A stretch of DNA of 64,000 bases from Novosphingobium sp. JCM 18896 (lineage in GTDB: Bacteria; Pseudomonadota; Alphaproteobacteria; Sphingomonadales; Sphingomonadaceae). Every line of letters begins with the position of its first letter. The first letter of the stretch is position 1. The notes beneath the pieces were generated by a model. It was not told the origin of the DNA, did no database searches, and saw only the letters and a program-made list of their open reading frames with translations. Position numbers and translations under genes: made by a program. Of this stretch, positions 16,197-28,183 are shown in pieces. The stretch lies in the NCBI RefSeq assembly GCF_025938095.1, contig NZ_JAPCZF010000009.1, positions 62,001 through 126,000 on the forward strand, given 5' to 3'.

Positions 16197-17462
16197 ATGA
16201 ATCGACTGTTAGCGGCCCTTGTGGTCGCAGCGCCGTACGCTTTCAGCGCCCAGGCGCAGACGCCGCCTTCCGCAGAAACACAACCGCCCTTGACGTTGTC
16301 GCGCGCACTCGACCTTGCAGGCGCGTCAGCGCCAGCGCTTGAGGCAGCATCGGCGGGCCTTCGAGCGGCTGAAGCGGCTCGAACCATCGCCGGCCTCAGG
16401 CCAAACCCCACGATCAATATCGAGGCGGAGAATGTCGCGGGGACTGGGCCCTATTCGGGGACCCAGAGCATGGAGGCAACGACCTCTCTCCAACTGCCAA
16501 TCGAACTCGGCGGCAAACGATCCGCGCGCGTAGCAGTCGCAGATGCCCAGCGCGATCGTGCGGGAATTGAGCGCGCTATTGCTCAGGCGGATCTCCGATT
16601 CGCGGTAACGCGCGCCTATGCAGAGGCCGCTGCCTCGGAACGTCGCCTCGTCAACGCCCGCGAGCAGTTCAGGATTGCGAACGAGGGTCTTCGTGCCGCC
16701 GATGTCCGTGTCCGCGCCGGACGCGCGTCACCGCTTGAAGTTCAGCGCGCCGATGTCACGCGGATCAATGCCGCGGCCGCCCTGGAGCGCTCGGAACGGT
16801 CTGCCGAGGTCGCCCGCTTCACGCTCAGCCAGCGGATAGGCCAAACCATCCTGGCGCCACTCGACGGCTCCTGGTTCAATAGCGTCGACAGCCGATATGG
16901 ACCGCTGCGGCCCCCTGATGCTGCCGGTACACTCTCGCTGGCTGCGGCCAATGCCGACCTTGCCACGGCAACCGCCCAAATGCGCCTTGCACGCGCGCAG
17001 CGCGTCCCAGATCTCACGCTGGGTGCAGGCGCTCGCCGTCTCGAGGAGACGAATGACACCGCAGCGGTCTTCAGCCTGTCGGTGCCGCTTCCTTTCTTCA
17101 ACAGCGGCAAGGCAGCGCTCGAGCAAGCGGGTGCAGAGCAACTGCGCGCCGAAGCACAAAAGCGGGTGACGGCACAGGACGTTGCGCAAGCAATCGCCGA
17201 GGCACAGGCGGATGCCGCTAACGCTGCAACGAGCGCCGCGACCGCGACCGGGCCTGCCCTTGAGGCTGCCGAGGAGGCAGCGCGCATCGCCCGGATTGGC
17301 TATAGGGAGGGGAAGTTCAGCCAGCTCGATCTGCTCGATGCGGAGCGCGTCCTATCCGAGACGCGCGCAACCGCCATCGATGCGCTGCTCGCCTATCACA
17401 ACGCACAAGCGCAGCTGGAGCGGCTGACCGCCCGCGCGCCCGATCAGGGAGACAATCGATGA
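16197..17462 (+). CDS. czcC: CzcC-like outer-membrane factor
   Basis: A 421-aa TolC-family protein with a signal peptide (to about residue 21, FSAQAQ). It has the CzcC-type segments TIAGLRPNPTINIEAENVAG (about 63-82), LQLPIELGGKRSARV (about 100) and a C-terminal IGYREGKFSQLDLLDAERVL. It forms the outer-membrane exit of a divalent cation RND pump. The stop overlaps czcB by 4 bases. Length and motifs are normal for the family. It is distinct from the CusC-like protein upstream. Confidence 0.9.
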   Translation: MNRLLAALVVAAPYAFSAQAQTPPSAETQPPLTLSRALDLAGASAPALEAASAGLRAAEAARTIAGLRPNPTINIEAENVAGTGPYSGTQSMEATTSLQLPIELGGKRSARVAVADAQRDRAGIERAIAQADLRFAVTRAYAEAAASERRLVNAREQFRIANEGLRAADVRVRAGRASPLEVQRADVTRINAAAALERSERSAEVARFTLSQRIGQTILAPLDGSWFNSVDSRYGPLRPPDAAGTLSLAAANADLATATAQMRLARAQRVPDLTLGAGARRLEETNDTAAVFSLSVPLPFFNSGKAALEQAGAEQLRAEAQKRVTAQDVAQAIAEAQADAANAATSAATATGPALEAAEEAARIARIGYREGKFSQLDLLDAERVLSETRATAIDALLAYHNAQAQLERLTARAPDQGDNR

Positions 17463-18589
17463 ACTTCACGCAGCGGGCCATCGCGCCCCTCGTGCTCGCA
17501 CTGGTCGTGGCCGGATGCGGTAGCCAGCCCGCCGAGCAGGAGAAGGCGGAAAAGGAAGAAGGCCACGCGGGCGAAGAGGGTCTGATCCGACTCACGCCCC
17601 AGCAGGTCGCCGCGGCGCGAATTGAGGTCGCGCTTCCCTCCCGCGGCGGCACGGGCGCGATCACGCTGCCTGCAACCGTCGAAGGCGATCCCCAGGGTAT
17701 GCAAGTCGTTTCCGCTGCCATCGGCGGGAAAGTCGTCGCGCTGACCCGGAATCTCGGACAAGACGTGCGACGCGGCGAAACGCTCGCCATCGTCGAAAGC
17801 CGTGAGGCCGCCTCGCTCAAGGCCGAGGTGGAAGCTGCGCGTGCCCGTCTGGCGCTCGCACAATCCAACTTGAGACGCGAGCAACGCCTGTTTGCCGAAC
17901 GCGTGTCGCCCGAACAGGATCTGATCGCCGCACGTACGGCAGCAACGGAGGCCAACATCGCTCTGCGCTTGGCCCAGCAGCAGGTCTCTGCAGCGGGGGG
18001 TGGCGGCGGCGGTCTCAACCGTCTCGGCATCGGATCACCCATTAGCGGCCAAGTCATCGCACGAAGCGTGACCCTGGGGCAGACCGTGGCAGCCGATGCC
18101 GAACTTTATCGGGTCGCCAATCTCTCCCAAGTCTCGGTCAACCTGTCGCTGTCGCCGGCCGATGCCGGCCGTGTGCGACCGGGTTCAACCGTCGAGATCA
18201 CGGCGCCTGGGCGCCGAACGACTGCGCGTGTGAGCTTTGTCTCGCCAATCCTCGACGAAGGCACCCGCCTCGTGCCTGTCATAGCCCTCATCGACAACCG
18301 GGCGGGCCAGTGGCGGATCGGCGAGCCGGTGACGGCGGCAATCTCGGTGGCAAGCAGCTCCTCGGGCATTATGGTGCCCGCCGACGCCGTGCAGACGGTC
18401 GAAGGAAAACCATCGGTTTTTGTTCGTGTTCCGCAGGGCTTCAAGGCGATTCCAGTTGCCCTCGGGCAACCCAGCGGCAACGCCGTGACGATCCTGTCAG
18501 GCCTTTCGGGACGCGAGCAAATCGCCGTCGCCAACAGCTTCACTCTCAAGGCCGAGCTCGGAAAGAGCGAAGCGGTCGACGAGGATTAA
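17459..18589 (+). CDS. czcB: CzcB-like periplasmic adaptor, lipoprotein
   Basis: A 376-aa membrane-fusion protein with a lipobox (LALVVAGCG, Cys about 20), a Glu/Lys-rich linker with one His (EEGHAGEEG), a lipoyl-like half (VVALTRNLGQDVRRGETLAI), a coiled-coil hairpin (about 120-185), and the second lipoyl half starting IGSPISGQVIARS. No heavy-metal-binding YHS-like or CusF domain is present, unlike the CusB protein at 3166-4650. It is coupled to czcC (ATGA) and followed after 3 bases by czcA. Confidence 0.9.
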   Translation: MNFTQRAIAPLVLALVVAGCGSQPAEQEKAEKEEGHAGEEGLIRLTPQQVAAARIEVALPSRGGTGAITLPATVEGDPQGMQVVSAAIGGKVVALTRNLGQDVRRGETLAIVESREAASLKAEVEAARARLALAQSNLRREQRLFAERVSPEQDLIAARTAATEANIALRLAQQQVSAAGGGGGGLNRLGIGSPISGQVIARSVTLGQTVAADAELYRVANLSQVSVNLSLSPADAGRVRPGSTVEITAPGRRTTARVSFVSPILDEGTRLVPVIALIDNRAGQWRIGEPVTAAISVASSSSGIMVPADAVQTVEGKPSVFVRVPQGFKAIPVALGQPSGNAVTILSGLSGREQIAVANSFTLKAELGKSEAVDED

Positions 18590-18592
18590 GCC

Positions 18593-21814
<3,222 letters not shown>

Positions 21815-21818
21815 CGAA

Positions 21819-21850
21819 GAGGGGGTGCCGCTCGCCGGCGGCATCCCCTC
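21819..21850. terminator. Bidirectional hairpin between czcA and the recombinase gene
   Basis: GAGGGGGTGCCGC, a short TCGCCG loop, and GCGGCATCCCCTC form a 13-bp stem with one G-U pair. It lies between two convergent genes and would stop transcripts from both sides, although no long T-run follows. Confidence 0.65.
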
Positions 21851-21860
21851 GTAGTGCGCC

Positions 21861-23072
21861 TCACTTGAGCTTTGCTGCGAGCCGGCCAACCGCGCCGGAC
21901 TCGGCGGCGAGGTTGCGGTTGTACGCGAGCGGCATGCGCGGGCTTTTCCAGCGCAGCGCATCCATGATGCCCGCCAAATCCTCGCCGCTGGCGAAAAGGT
22001 CCTGGTTGAGGCCGACCCGCGTCGAATGCGCGCTGATACCCTTGAGCAGCCGCGCCAAGTCGTCGGCGGTGAGATCGCCCAGAGCGCCACGATCGAACGC
22101 CCGTCGGATGATCGACCGCCAGATCGGTCCGATCGAGCCAGGATGCAGCGCCGCCGCGCCGACATCATATTCGGTCCGCGCCGGGATCGCGGGCCGAGAC
22201 AGCGTCTTGCGCAAGTCCCAGGTCTCGCGCCCGGAAATGGTCTCGATCCGCCTTCCCTTGACCGCCGCCCGCGCCTTGTAGCGGCGCACCTGCACCCGTC
22301 GGAACAGCGGCCCCGCGTCGATCCTGGACGCAGCCGTCCACGCCGCGATCGCCCGCACCGAGCGCGGCGACAGGAAGGCGGTCGCCCCCTCCCCTTCGGG
22401 GTCGCCCTTGCTGCGCGGAATGGTCAACAGCCGCGCTTCGGGATCGAGCGCGTCGACGATGTGCTTCAGGTCGATCGCGACGAGTTCGGAGGCGCGCAGA
22501 CCGGTGTCATAGGCGACCGACAACAGCGCGCGATCGCGGAGGCCCGGCAGATCGTCCGCGCAGGCCTCGAGCAGCGCCCGCACGTTCAATCCGCGTGGGC
22601 TATCGTGTGCGACGTCGCGCACCGGCCCCTTGAACCGCAGCGGCCGCGCCTGCGCCTGCGCGCTGCCCTTGTCGCGCCGGATTGCGCGGAGCCGCAGCTT
22701 GACCAGTTCGGTCTGGGTCGGATCCTTGAGATCGAGCAATTGATGGATCTTGGCGATCGACGCCTTGTAGCGGCTGAGCGAGGCTGGCCTCGCCCCCTGC
22801 CCTGCCCGCGCGTCGAGATAATCCGCGACCAGCTCGGGCGTCGCCGGCAACGCCGGTCGCTTGATCTTGCGGCACCACAGATCGAAGGCTTCGAGGTCTG
22901 ATTTGAGGGCGCGGATGCTGTGCGGTGACGACGCGGCCTGATAGGCGTCGATGAGCGCCTTGTTGACCGTGATCGTCTGCCCGGCGCCAAGCTTGGTGAC
23001 TTCCCAGGCCAGGTCGACCGAATGCGCCGCCTGATCATCGATCGGCACGCGAAGAGAATCCTCCCCGGTCAT
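21861..23072 (-). CDS. Tyrosine recombinase/integrase
   Basis: A 403-aa phage-integrase-type recombinase. The N-terminal SAM-like core-binding domain covers about 60-160, the catalytic domain about 180-400. Catalytic residues visible: Arg in DTGLRASELV, a Lys near IPRSKGD, HSTR (HxxR), a Trp in ALRWKS in place of the second His, and Tyr in PLAYNRNLAAESG. It would cut and join DNA by a 3'-phosphotyrosine link. The ATG overlaps the stop of the TIR-like gene (ATGA), so both are one transcript. It ends beside the metal island and may have mobilised it. Confidence 0.88.
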   Translation of the reverse strand: MTGEDSLRVPIDDQAAHSVDLAWEVTKLGAGQTITVNKALIDAYQAASSPHSIRALKSDLEAFDLWCRKIKRPALPATPELVADYLDARAGQGARPASLSRYKASIAKIHQLLDLKDPTQTELVKLRLRAIRRDKGSAQAQARPLRFKGPVRDVAHDSPRGLNVRALLEACADDLPGLRDRALLSVAYDTGLRASELVAIDLKHIVDALDPEARLLTIPRSKGDPEGEGATAFLSPRSVRAIAAWTAASRIDAGPLFRRVQVRRYKARAAVKGRRIETISGRETWDLRKTLSRPAIPARTEYDVGAAALHPGSIGPIWRSIIRRAFDRGALGDLTADDLARLLKGISAHSTRVGLNQDLFASGEDLAGIMDALRWKSPRMPLAYNRNLAAESGAVGRLAAKLK

Positions 23073-24313
23073 CTGGAGAGCGCGACAATGTGGTCGTAGC
23101 TGTGCGGCTCGACCCCGTAGACCGCGGCCAGACCGTTAAAAGCGTCGACCGCCGCCTGCTGGAGCGCCTCAGGGGCAACCGAGGTCAGGGTGGCCTGATA
23201 CTCGTAGCTCTCTTCGACGGCAGCATAGCCCTCGTCGCCAAAATCGAAGCGTCCCTGCGGCCACCAACTTCCCGCGAGGCCATTGACCCCGAGCCGGACG
23301 TGGATCGGCAGCGACCCGCCATGCGCGAGCGCCAGCGCCGTGTTGCGCTTCAGAAATTCCAGCCAGTGGTGGAAGAAATAGCCGGTGGCGAGCCGTACTC
23401 GCCCTTCCCGCTCGAACAGGAAGCCACCACCCACCCCCCAGAATTCGCCGGTGTTCTCGAACCACTGGGTGACCGCCAAGGTCGGATTGACCCGATTCTC
23501 CTCGGTGCCGGGCCAGTAGACCGAGGTTCCGCCGCGACTGATCCCGTAACTCAAGGAGTTGGCGCGCGCGAGCAGCGCCGGATGCCCGGGATGATTGGCC
23601 AGCGACTGCTTGGCGCCCGCCTTTGCTTGCCACTTTGACGGGATAAGCCGCGCGTAGCCCGGAAACTGGTCCATCCAGACGAACTTGCTCGTGCCGTGCG
23701 CCGGGTTCGTCACGAGTTGCGGTTCGGCCCGGTCGAACCAAAGGTCAGGATCCCCAGCGAAATGCGGCTGCCAATGCACCGCTTCAGGCGGCGGCGAGGG
23801 CAGCTGGCCTAGCGAGAGTCTGAGCGCGACCGCGAGCTGCTTGGCAAGGTCGCCGCGCACGCGGCGCAGCTCGGTGGTCACCGCGCCAACCGGCAAATGG
23901 AAGCCGATCGGCCCCCGCCGCCCCCGCATATCGAACGGCAGCTTGTCGAGCGTGGCCCCGTCGAAAGCCGTGTTCCAGACCTGGATCACGCGGGTGTCGG
24001 TCAGCGCCCGGTTGGCATAGCCCATTTCGAGGAGGACGTTTGGGTTGGCGCAGGCCTTGCCGCTCGCCGACACCGCGATCGGCGTGACGTCGCCGACGAA
24101 GACGGCGGCCTCGTCGATCTTGCGCAGGATCGTCGCGACAATATCGGGCGTGCCGGCCACCCCTTGCGTGTCCGACGTCAGGCTCGGCCGCTCGGCTTCC
24201 TCGACATCGGCCGCGAGCAGCGTGATGGCGGCGTCGAGCGCATAGCGGATGACCTCGCGCGTGACGCGCGCATCGAGGTCGCTTTGCCAGGACCAGAAAA
24301 CCGTCTTTTCCAA
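23069..24313 (-). CDS. TIR-like nucleotide-binding protein, candidate defence effector
   Basis: About 414 aa. The likely start is the TTG at 24313 with GGGGGAAG just upstream; an ATG at 24343 lacks a ribosome site. The first 170 residues match the TIR-like family that begins FxSWQSDLxxxTxR, continues DTQGVAGTPDIVATIL and VFVGDVTPI, and has the NPNVLLEMGYA box whose Glu aligns with the catalytic Glu of NADase TIR domains. The remaining 240 residues (WFENTGEFWGVGGGFLF, NGLAGSWWPQG) resemble no family I can name and may sense a trigger. Related proteins are found in anti-phage loci. NADase activity here is inference. Confidence 0.72.
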   Translation of the reverse strand: MEKTVFWSWQSDLDARVTREVIRYALDAAITLLAADVEEAERPSLTSDTQGVAGTPDIVATILRKIDEAAVFVGDVTPIAVSASGKACANPNVLLEMGYANRALTDTRVIQVWNTAFDGATLDKLPFDMRGRRGPIGFHLPVGAVTTELRRVRGDLAKQLAVALRLSLGQLPSPPPEAVHWQPHFAGDPDLWFDRAEPQLVTNPAHGTSKFVWMDQFPGYARLIPSKWQAKAGAKQSLANHPGHPALLARANSLSYGISRGGTSVYWPGTEENRVNPTLAVTQWFENTGEFWGVGGGFLFEREGRVRLATGYFFHHWLEFLKRNTALALAHGGSLPIHVRLGVNGLAGSWWPQGRFDFGDEGYAAVEESYEYQATLTSVAPEALQQAAVDAFNGLAAVYGVEPHSYDHIVALSR

Positions 24314-24466
24314 ACACTTCCCCCTTGTCCGCCTCAGCGCCACCTGTAGCGCACCTTATAAAGGGGCGTCAAACATGCTTATGTGATAACTGCAATTATC
24401 GAATATCCACATTTACAATCCTATCGGCTGAGTTGACTGAGAGTGCTGTTGGGTTAAGTTTGGGAC

Positions 24467-25480
24467 GTGTCTGCGCCGCTGCCCTCACCCCAGTTCGGTC
24501 CGGCTTACACGCCGCAAATGGTCAACGCGATCGCCAGCTGCAGCGCAGCGATTGCACGGCTTGATGCCCGTATTTGCGCGAGTTCGGTACGCGCGGCTTG
24601 GGTCCGGCGCGCCGCCTGGAGTGGCTACGCCAAGGCGCTTCAGCTGCAGCAGGTCGAGCTTGATGAAATCGACGCATTTTCCTGGGGCTGCGGGCTCAAA
24701 TTGCCCGGCCGCGCGCAGCCCACCACGCATCTCGACCTCTACGCCGACTTCGCGCCGTGGCAGGCCGCGCTCGCCGAGAGCGATCCCCTCGCCTGGCGCG
24801 ACGCGCTCCCGCTTGCGATCGGCGAGCCCGCCGGCGCCGCCGAGCACCCCACCCTCATCCGCGCGCTCGACCGCGTGCGCCAGCACGCGCGCGTCGATGG
24901 CAGCCCGATCCCCTGGCTCGGCCTCCCGTTTGCGCTGCGCGATCTGAAACTGGCGAGCACTCCCCTCCCCTGCCTCGTTGGCGGGGTGAAAGCCTTCCGG
25001 CTCAAGAAGACGCCGCAGGATGCCGATTGGCTCGCGGCAATCCGGGATTTAGAGGCAAAGGCTAACGCCGGGCTCGCGCGGCTCGATGCGCTCGAGCGGC
25101 TCTACCGCGATGCCCAGCGCGCGATCACCGCCGCGTACCGTCCTGGCGCCCTGCCCGCCCTCCTCGCGCTGACCCAGCATCGCCCGCTGGTGTCGCCGCA
25201 GTTGGTGGCAAGCGATCTGGGTCTGAGCCTCGCCGGCGCGAGCAAGCTGCTCGAGCGCGCGCGGGCCGCGGAGCTGCTGGTCGAGATTACCGCGCGAAAA
25301 ACCTGGCGCCTGTTCCTGACGCCGGATCTTGCCGCGGAGTTTGGGTTTGTAGCGCCGAAGCGGGGGCGACCAGTCAAGGAGGCCGCTCCCCTCCCCCGCG
25401 ATCGTGAGCTCGCTGCGGTGTTCGATGCATTCGATCATGAGATGGCGAAAATCGACGCTTTGCTGGCACGCACGGCGTGA
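24467..25480 (+). CDS. DUF1612/HTH-DUF1612 family protein (RHE_PE00001-like)
   Basis: A 337-aa protein starting at a GTG (24467); the start is uncertain and a later codon is possible. The first 150 residues fit DUF1612-type proteins of rhizobial and sphingomonad plasmids (AIARLDARICASSVRAAWVRR). The segment VSPQLVASDLGLSLAGASKLLERA (about 240-263) is a winged-helix DNA-recognition motif and the C-terminus has an AT-hook-like KRGRPVK. A regulatory role is likely; the target is unknown. It is divergent from the TIR-like gene, with 150 bases of AT-rich DNA between. Confidence 0.68.
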   Translation: MSAPLPSPQFGPAYTPQMVNAIASCSAAIARLDARICASSVRAAWVRRAAWSGYAKALQLQQVELDEIDAFSWGCGLKLPGRAQPTTHLDLYADFAPWQAALAESDPLAWRDALPLAIGEPAGAAEHPTLIRALDRVRQHARVDGSPIPWLGLPFALRDLKLASTPLPCLVGGVKAFRLKKTPQDADWLAAIRDLEAKANAGLARLDALERLYRDAQRAITAAYRPGALPALLALTQHRPLVSPQLVASDLGLSLAGASKLLERARAAELLVEITARKTWRLFLTPDLAAEFGFVAPKRGRPVKEAAPLPRDRELAAVFDAFDHEMAKIDALLARTA

Positions 25481-25757
25481 CATCCTACGATCTGGGGCAA
25501 AACCTGACCCAAATTGTTGATTTATAAGCTCAATTTTAGACGTCGATTTAAAGGGCCGTACAGGGCCGAAACTGACCTTGGCAGGGGCATCGTACTAGAG
25601 ACCCGACGAAAACGCTGTAGCACCCCTTAAAACGCATTTTTAGAGCTCCCTGGGTTTTCGGCGAGCATCAATCCACTCTTTCGGGCTTGTGGCCCGTCTT
25701 ATCGCGCCTTTTCGCGGCACGACCTCGTCATTCCGCCGAGCTCAACCACGTGGACGC

Positions 25758-26771
25758 TCACGACCAGTGCTGGTCAAGGATCGCCTTCAGAGCCAACTCT
25801 GCTTCGATGCGAGATGCACCACCTTTATGGAGCAGTGTAAGCCGGACCCCCTTGCGATCAGATCCCTCGATCCTGAGGACAGGCCTGCCCCCTTCACTGG
25901 TGATCGTTTCACCCCTTCCTGACTTCTTGGGGGATCCTGACTTCTTGGGGGGGTCTACCGCGAGAGTCAGCGTCTTGATGATATCAACGACCGTCTGGAC
26001 GGGCGCCCCGGCCTTCCGCGCCTCGGCTATCCGCCCAGCTTCAGCGAAAGCCCTCGCTTTACGTTCCTCCGGTTTCAACAGGCCCTTCAGCGCGATGCCG
26101 TTTCGGACCCCTAAATCCTGAAGGTTAGGAAAAGCTCGTGTCAATTCCTCGGGCAACCGCGCGAGATCGAGATAGCGTGTAAGCCAACTCTCGGTCACGT
26201 TCAGTCGCTCCGCCATCGTCTTCTGTCGCCCCCCGTAGTACAGGTCGAGCGCACGGAGGTAGTCCCTCGCCCGCTCCAGGTCCGAGAGATCGTCACGCGC
26301 GCGGTTCTCAATGTCAGCAAGGCGGAATGCCTCTTCATCGCCAATATCTCGAATGTCGATGAGGAACTTGAAATCCGGATAGTTGTGTGACCGGAGCCAG
26401 CTGATCGTCCAATGCCGCCGCGCTCCGCAAATGACCTCGAAGTCATAGTCGGGTTCGCCCGAGACACGACGAACGATGGCGGGCATCTCCTGGCGCCCCT
26501 GAGCCTTGATACTATCGATCAAATCGGCACAGCGCTCTTCGGTGAGCAGTTGATAGTCGCGGTTGTGCCCCTCCCACATTCGGCAGCGAGCAGGGTCCAC
26601 CAACTCCTGCATGCGGTTAATTACTGCGCCGGAAGCGAGATCAGCGAGCCTGTTCGAGCGACCGGTCAAAACGTTTGAAGCAATGCCCGTTCGCCGCTGC
26701 GGAGCCTGCTCCTCAGACAGATCGATTCCTGCCGCTAGATCCGCTGCAAAACCGCTGTTCTTTCTGGTCAT
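25758..26771 (-). CDS. parB: ParB plasmid partition protein
   Basis: About 337 aa from the ATG at 26771 (an upstream in-frame ATG at 26798 lies in the palindrome and is unlikely). The ParB/Spo0J N-terminal domain includes ICGARRHW (the CTP-binding GxRR box) and ENRARDDLSDLERARDYLRA; a helix-turn-helix follows at TMAERLNVTESWLTRYLDLARL (about 195-216). The C-terminus is Lys-rich, with a repeated GSPKKSG. It binds centromere sites, most likely the palindromes at 26790 and 28165, and works with the ParA encoded upstream. Confidence 0.92.
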   Translation of the reverse strand: MTRKNSGFAADLAAGIDLSEEQAPQRRTGIASNVLTGRSNRLADLASGAVINRMQELVDPARCRMWEGHNRDYQLLTEERCADLIDSIKAQGRQEMPAIVRRVSGEPDYDFEVICGARRHWTISWLRSHNYPDFKFLIDIRDIGDEEAFRLADIENRARDDLSDLERARDYLRALDLYYGGRQKTMAERLNVTESWLTRYLDLARLPEELTRAFPNLQDLGVRNGIALKGLLKPEERKARAFAEAGRIAEARKAGAPVQTVVDIIKTLTLAVDPPKKSGSPKKSGRGETITSEGGRPVLRIEGSDRKGVRLTLLHKGGASRIEAELALKAILDQHWS

Positions 26772-26789
26772 CCCAGCATCCTCACACCT

Positions 26790-26809
26790 AAATTGCACGC
26801 GTGCAATTT
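26790..26809. repeat. Palindrome copy 1, candidate parS centromere/operator
   Basis: The 20-base perfect palindrome AAATTGCACGCGTGCAATTT lies in the 45-base gap between parA and parB. Its 18-base core is repeated exactly at 28165-28182, between repA and parA. Copies on both sides of parA and nowhere else noticed suggest a ParB-binding centromere or a ParA operator. Confidence 0.75.
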
Positions 26810-26816
26810 GACCAAC

Positions 26817-28022
26817 TTAAGCCAGAGCTGCCTTGCGCAATGCCGCTTGATGGCTCGGCCACATCGACCGGATATCGACTTCGATTTCCGCGTTGACCCC
26901 GTCTAAATATCCGAGGCAGCGATTGCGAACGGCTGAACTCGTTGCTGGACCGTCCAACTCGTAGACAGTCATTAAACGTGCGGTCGCGTTATCGATCTCC
27001 GCAGAATCCTTGAGCGGGGTTCGAACCATAGCGTGGCCGAACAGGGTCCGCATCAGCTGCAAGAGCTCCTTCTGCATCGACTTGTTTTCATCGACTTTGG
27101 AGCCGACGAAGCGCAGGAATTGAAGCTCTGGCGCCATCTCGCGTTCAGCGAGCTGCTCAATTGTCTCGTCGAGCATCGACAAGAAGGCTGCAGTAGATGA
27201 AAAATCCATCACGGTGGGCGGGACCGGAACTACCAGCGCATTGGCGGCACGAAGCACAGACAATGAGATTGCTCCCAGTGCTGGCGGCGGGTCCATTACA
27301 ATAACATCAAAGCGGTCGGCGATGCTGTCGATCCCGACTTTCAGTCGGTTAAGCAGCGCGTCGAACCCTCCCCTCGCCATCCGCGCGGCGAGCTCATACT
27401 CAGAATTGAAGAGACGTAGATTCGCGGGGATTAGCTCAAGACCGTCGAAGTGTGTCTTGCGGAGCGCATAGTCGAGCGAAGTCCTCTCATCCTCTCGGAG
27501 GAAAGGATACAACGTGTCTTCCTCATCTAGGTCGAGGTCAGGCACATAGCCAAAAAGCGTCGTCGCAGAGGCCTGGCTGTCACAGTCTACAAGGGCAACT
27601 CGGTACCCTCGGATCGCGAGGTACTGTGCCAGATGGACTGCTACAGTCGACTTGCCAACTCCACCCTTGAAGTTCTGGACTGCAACGACACAGCAAGGAT
27701 CGCCTGGGGCTCGATAGGGTCTCGTCCCGAAGACACCGCGCATGTCGTTCAGCTGTGCCAACGTGTACCGTTCGCGTCGGTTTTTGTCGGTACGCAACGG
27801 CTCCGGTAGGCGGCCGTCTTTCTCCGCATCGCGAATTGCCGCAGGCGTCCTGTTTACCAGCTCTGCCGCCTTGCTGATTGTGAACGTAGGTTCGCGGCGG
27901 TCATCTGCTCGCGCATTGCGGGCAGAATCTCTCAGCTTTTCGAGAACCGACGATGTCCGATTTGCAAGCGTCGCCACCGACACAAGACGCTCGGCTTCTT
28001 CAATATCGAGACCGTTAGACAC
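26817..28022 (-). CDS. parA: ParA-type Ia partition ATPase
   Basis: A 401-aa partition ATPase. Residues about 45-95 hold a helix-turn-helix (FTISKAAELVNRTPAAIRDAE), typical of the long ParA type Ia proteins that also repress their own operon. The deviant Walker A motif is FKGGVGKSTVAVHLA (about 120), Walker A' is ALVDCDSQASATTLFG, and Walker B is DVIVMDPPPALG. It drives plasmid segregation by ATP-dependent nucleoid binding, with ParB encoded 45 bases downstream. Candidate operators lie just before its start. Confidence 0.94.
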   Translation of the reverse strand: MSNGLDIEEAERLVSVATLANRTSSVLEKLRDSARNARADDRREPTFTISKAAELVNRTPAAIRDAEKDGRLPEPLRTDKNRRERYTLAQLNDMRGVFGTRPYRAPGDPCCVVAVQNFKGGVGKSTVAVHLAQYLAIRGYRVALVDCDSQASATTLFGYVPDLDLDEEDTLYPFLREDERTSLDYALRKTHFDGLELIPANLRLFNSEYELAARMARGGFDALLNRLKVGIDSIADRFDVIVMDPPPALGAISLSVLRAANALVVPVPPTVMDFSSTAAFLSMLDETIEQLAEREMAPELQFLRFVGSKVDENKSMQKELLQLMRTLFGHAMVRTPLKDSAEIDNATARLMTVYELDGPATSSAVRNRCLGYLDGVNAEIEVDIRSMWPSHQAALRKAALA

Positions 28023-28028
28023 ATGCCC

Positions 28029-28098
28029 ACCTTTCGCAATCGCGAAGGTGGTACCTCAACTTGCGCTTTTTGGTCAAGAAATTCACGAATTGCGAAAG
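28029..28098. promoter_or_regulatory. Inverted repeats in the parA control region
   Basis: CCACCTTTCGC-aatc-GCGAAGGTGG starts 7 bases upstream of parA. The half-site CTTTCGCAAT (28031-28040) is repeated in perfect inverse as ATTGCGAAAG at 28089-28098. Such paired dyads before a type Ia parA are the expected place for ParA autorepression. Binding is inferred. Confidence 0.6.
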
Positions 28099-28164
28099 TG
28101 CGAACAGCTTGAGACCCAGTTTTTGGCCCGATTGCGGCTTATCCTGACTCAATGGGGGAGGCAG

Positions 28165-28182
28165 AATTGCACGCGTGCAATT
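28165..28182. repeat. Palindrome copy 2, candidate parS centromere/operator
   Basis: AATTGCACGCGTGCAATT, a perfect 18-base palindrome identical to the core of the copy at 26790-26809. It sits just after the repA stop (repA ends at 28184) and 143 bases upstream of parA. It contains an MluI-like ACGCGT centre. Confidence 0.75.
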
Positions 28183-28183
28183 T

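Noticed and set aside
25481..25757. Small RNA or hidden gene between the DUF1612 gene and parB
   Set aside because: 277 bases with no strong hairpin plus T-run, no ribosome site with a convincing frame; nothing supportable seen.
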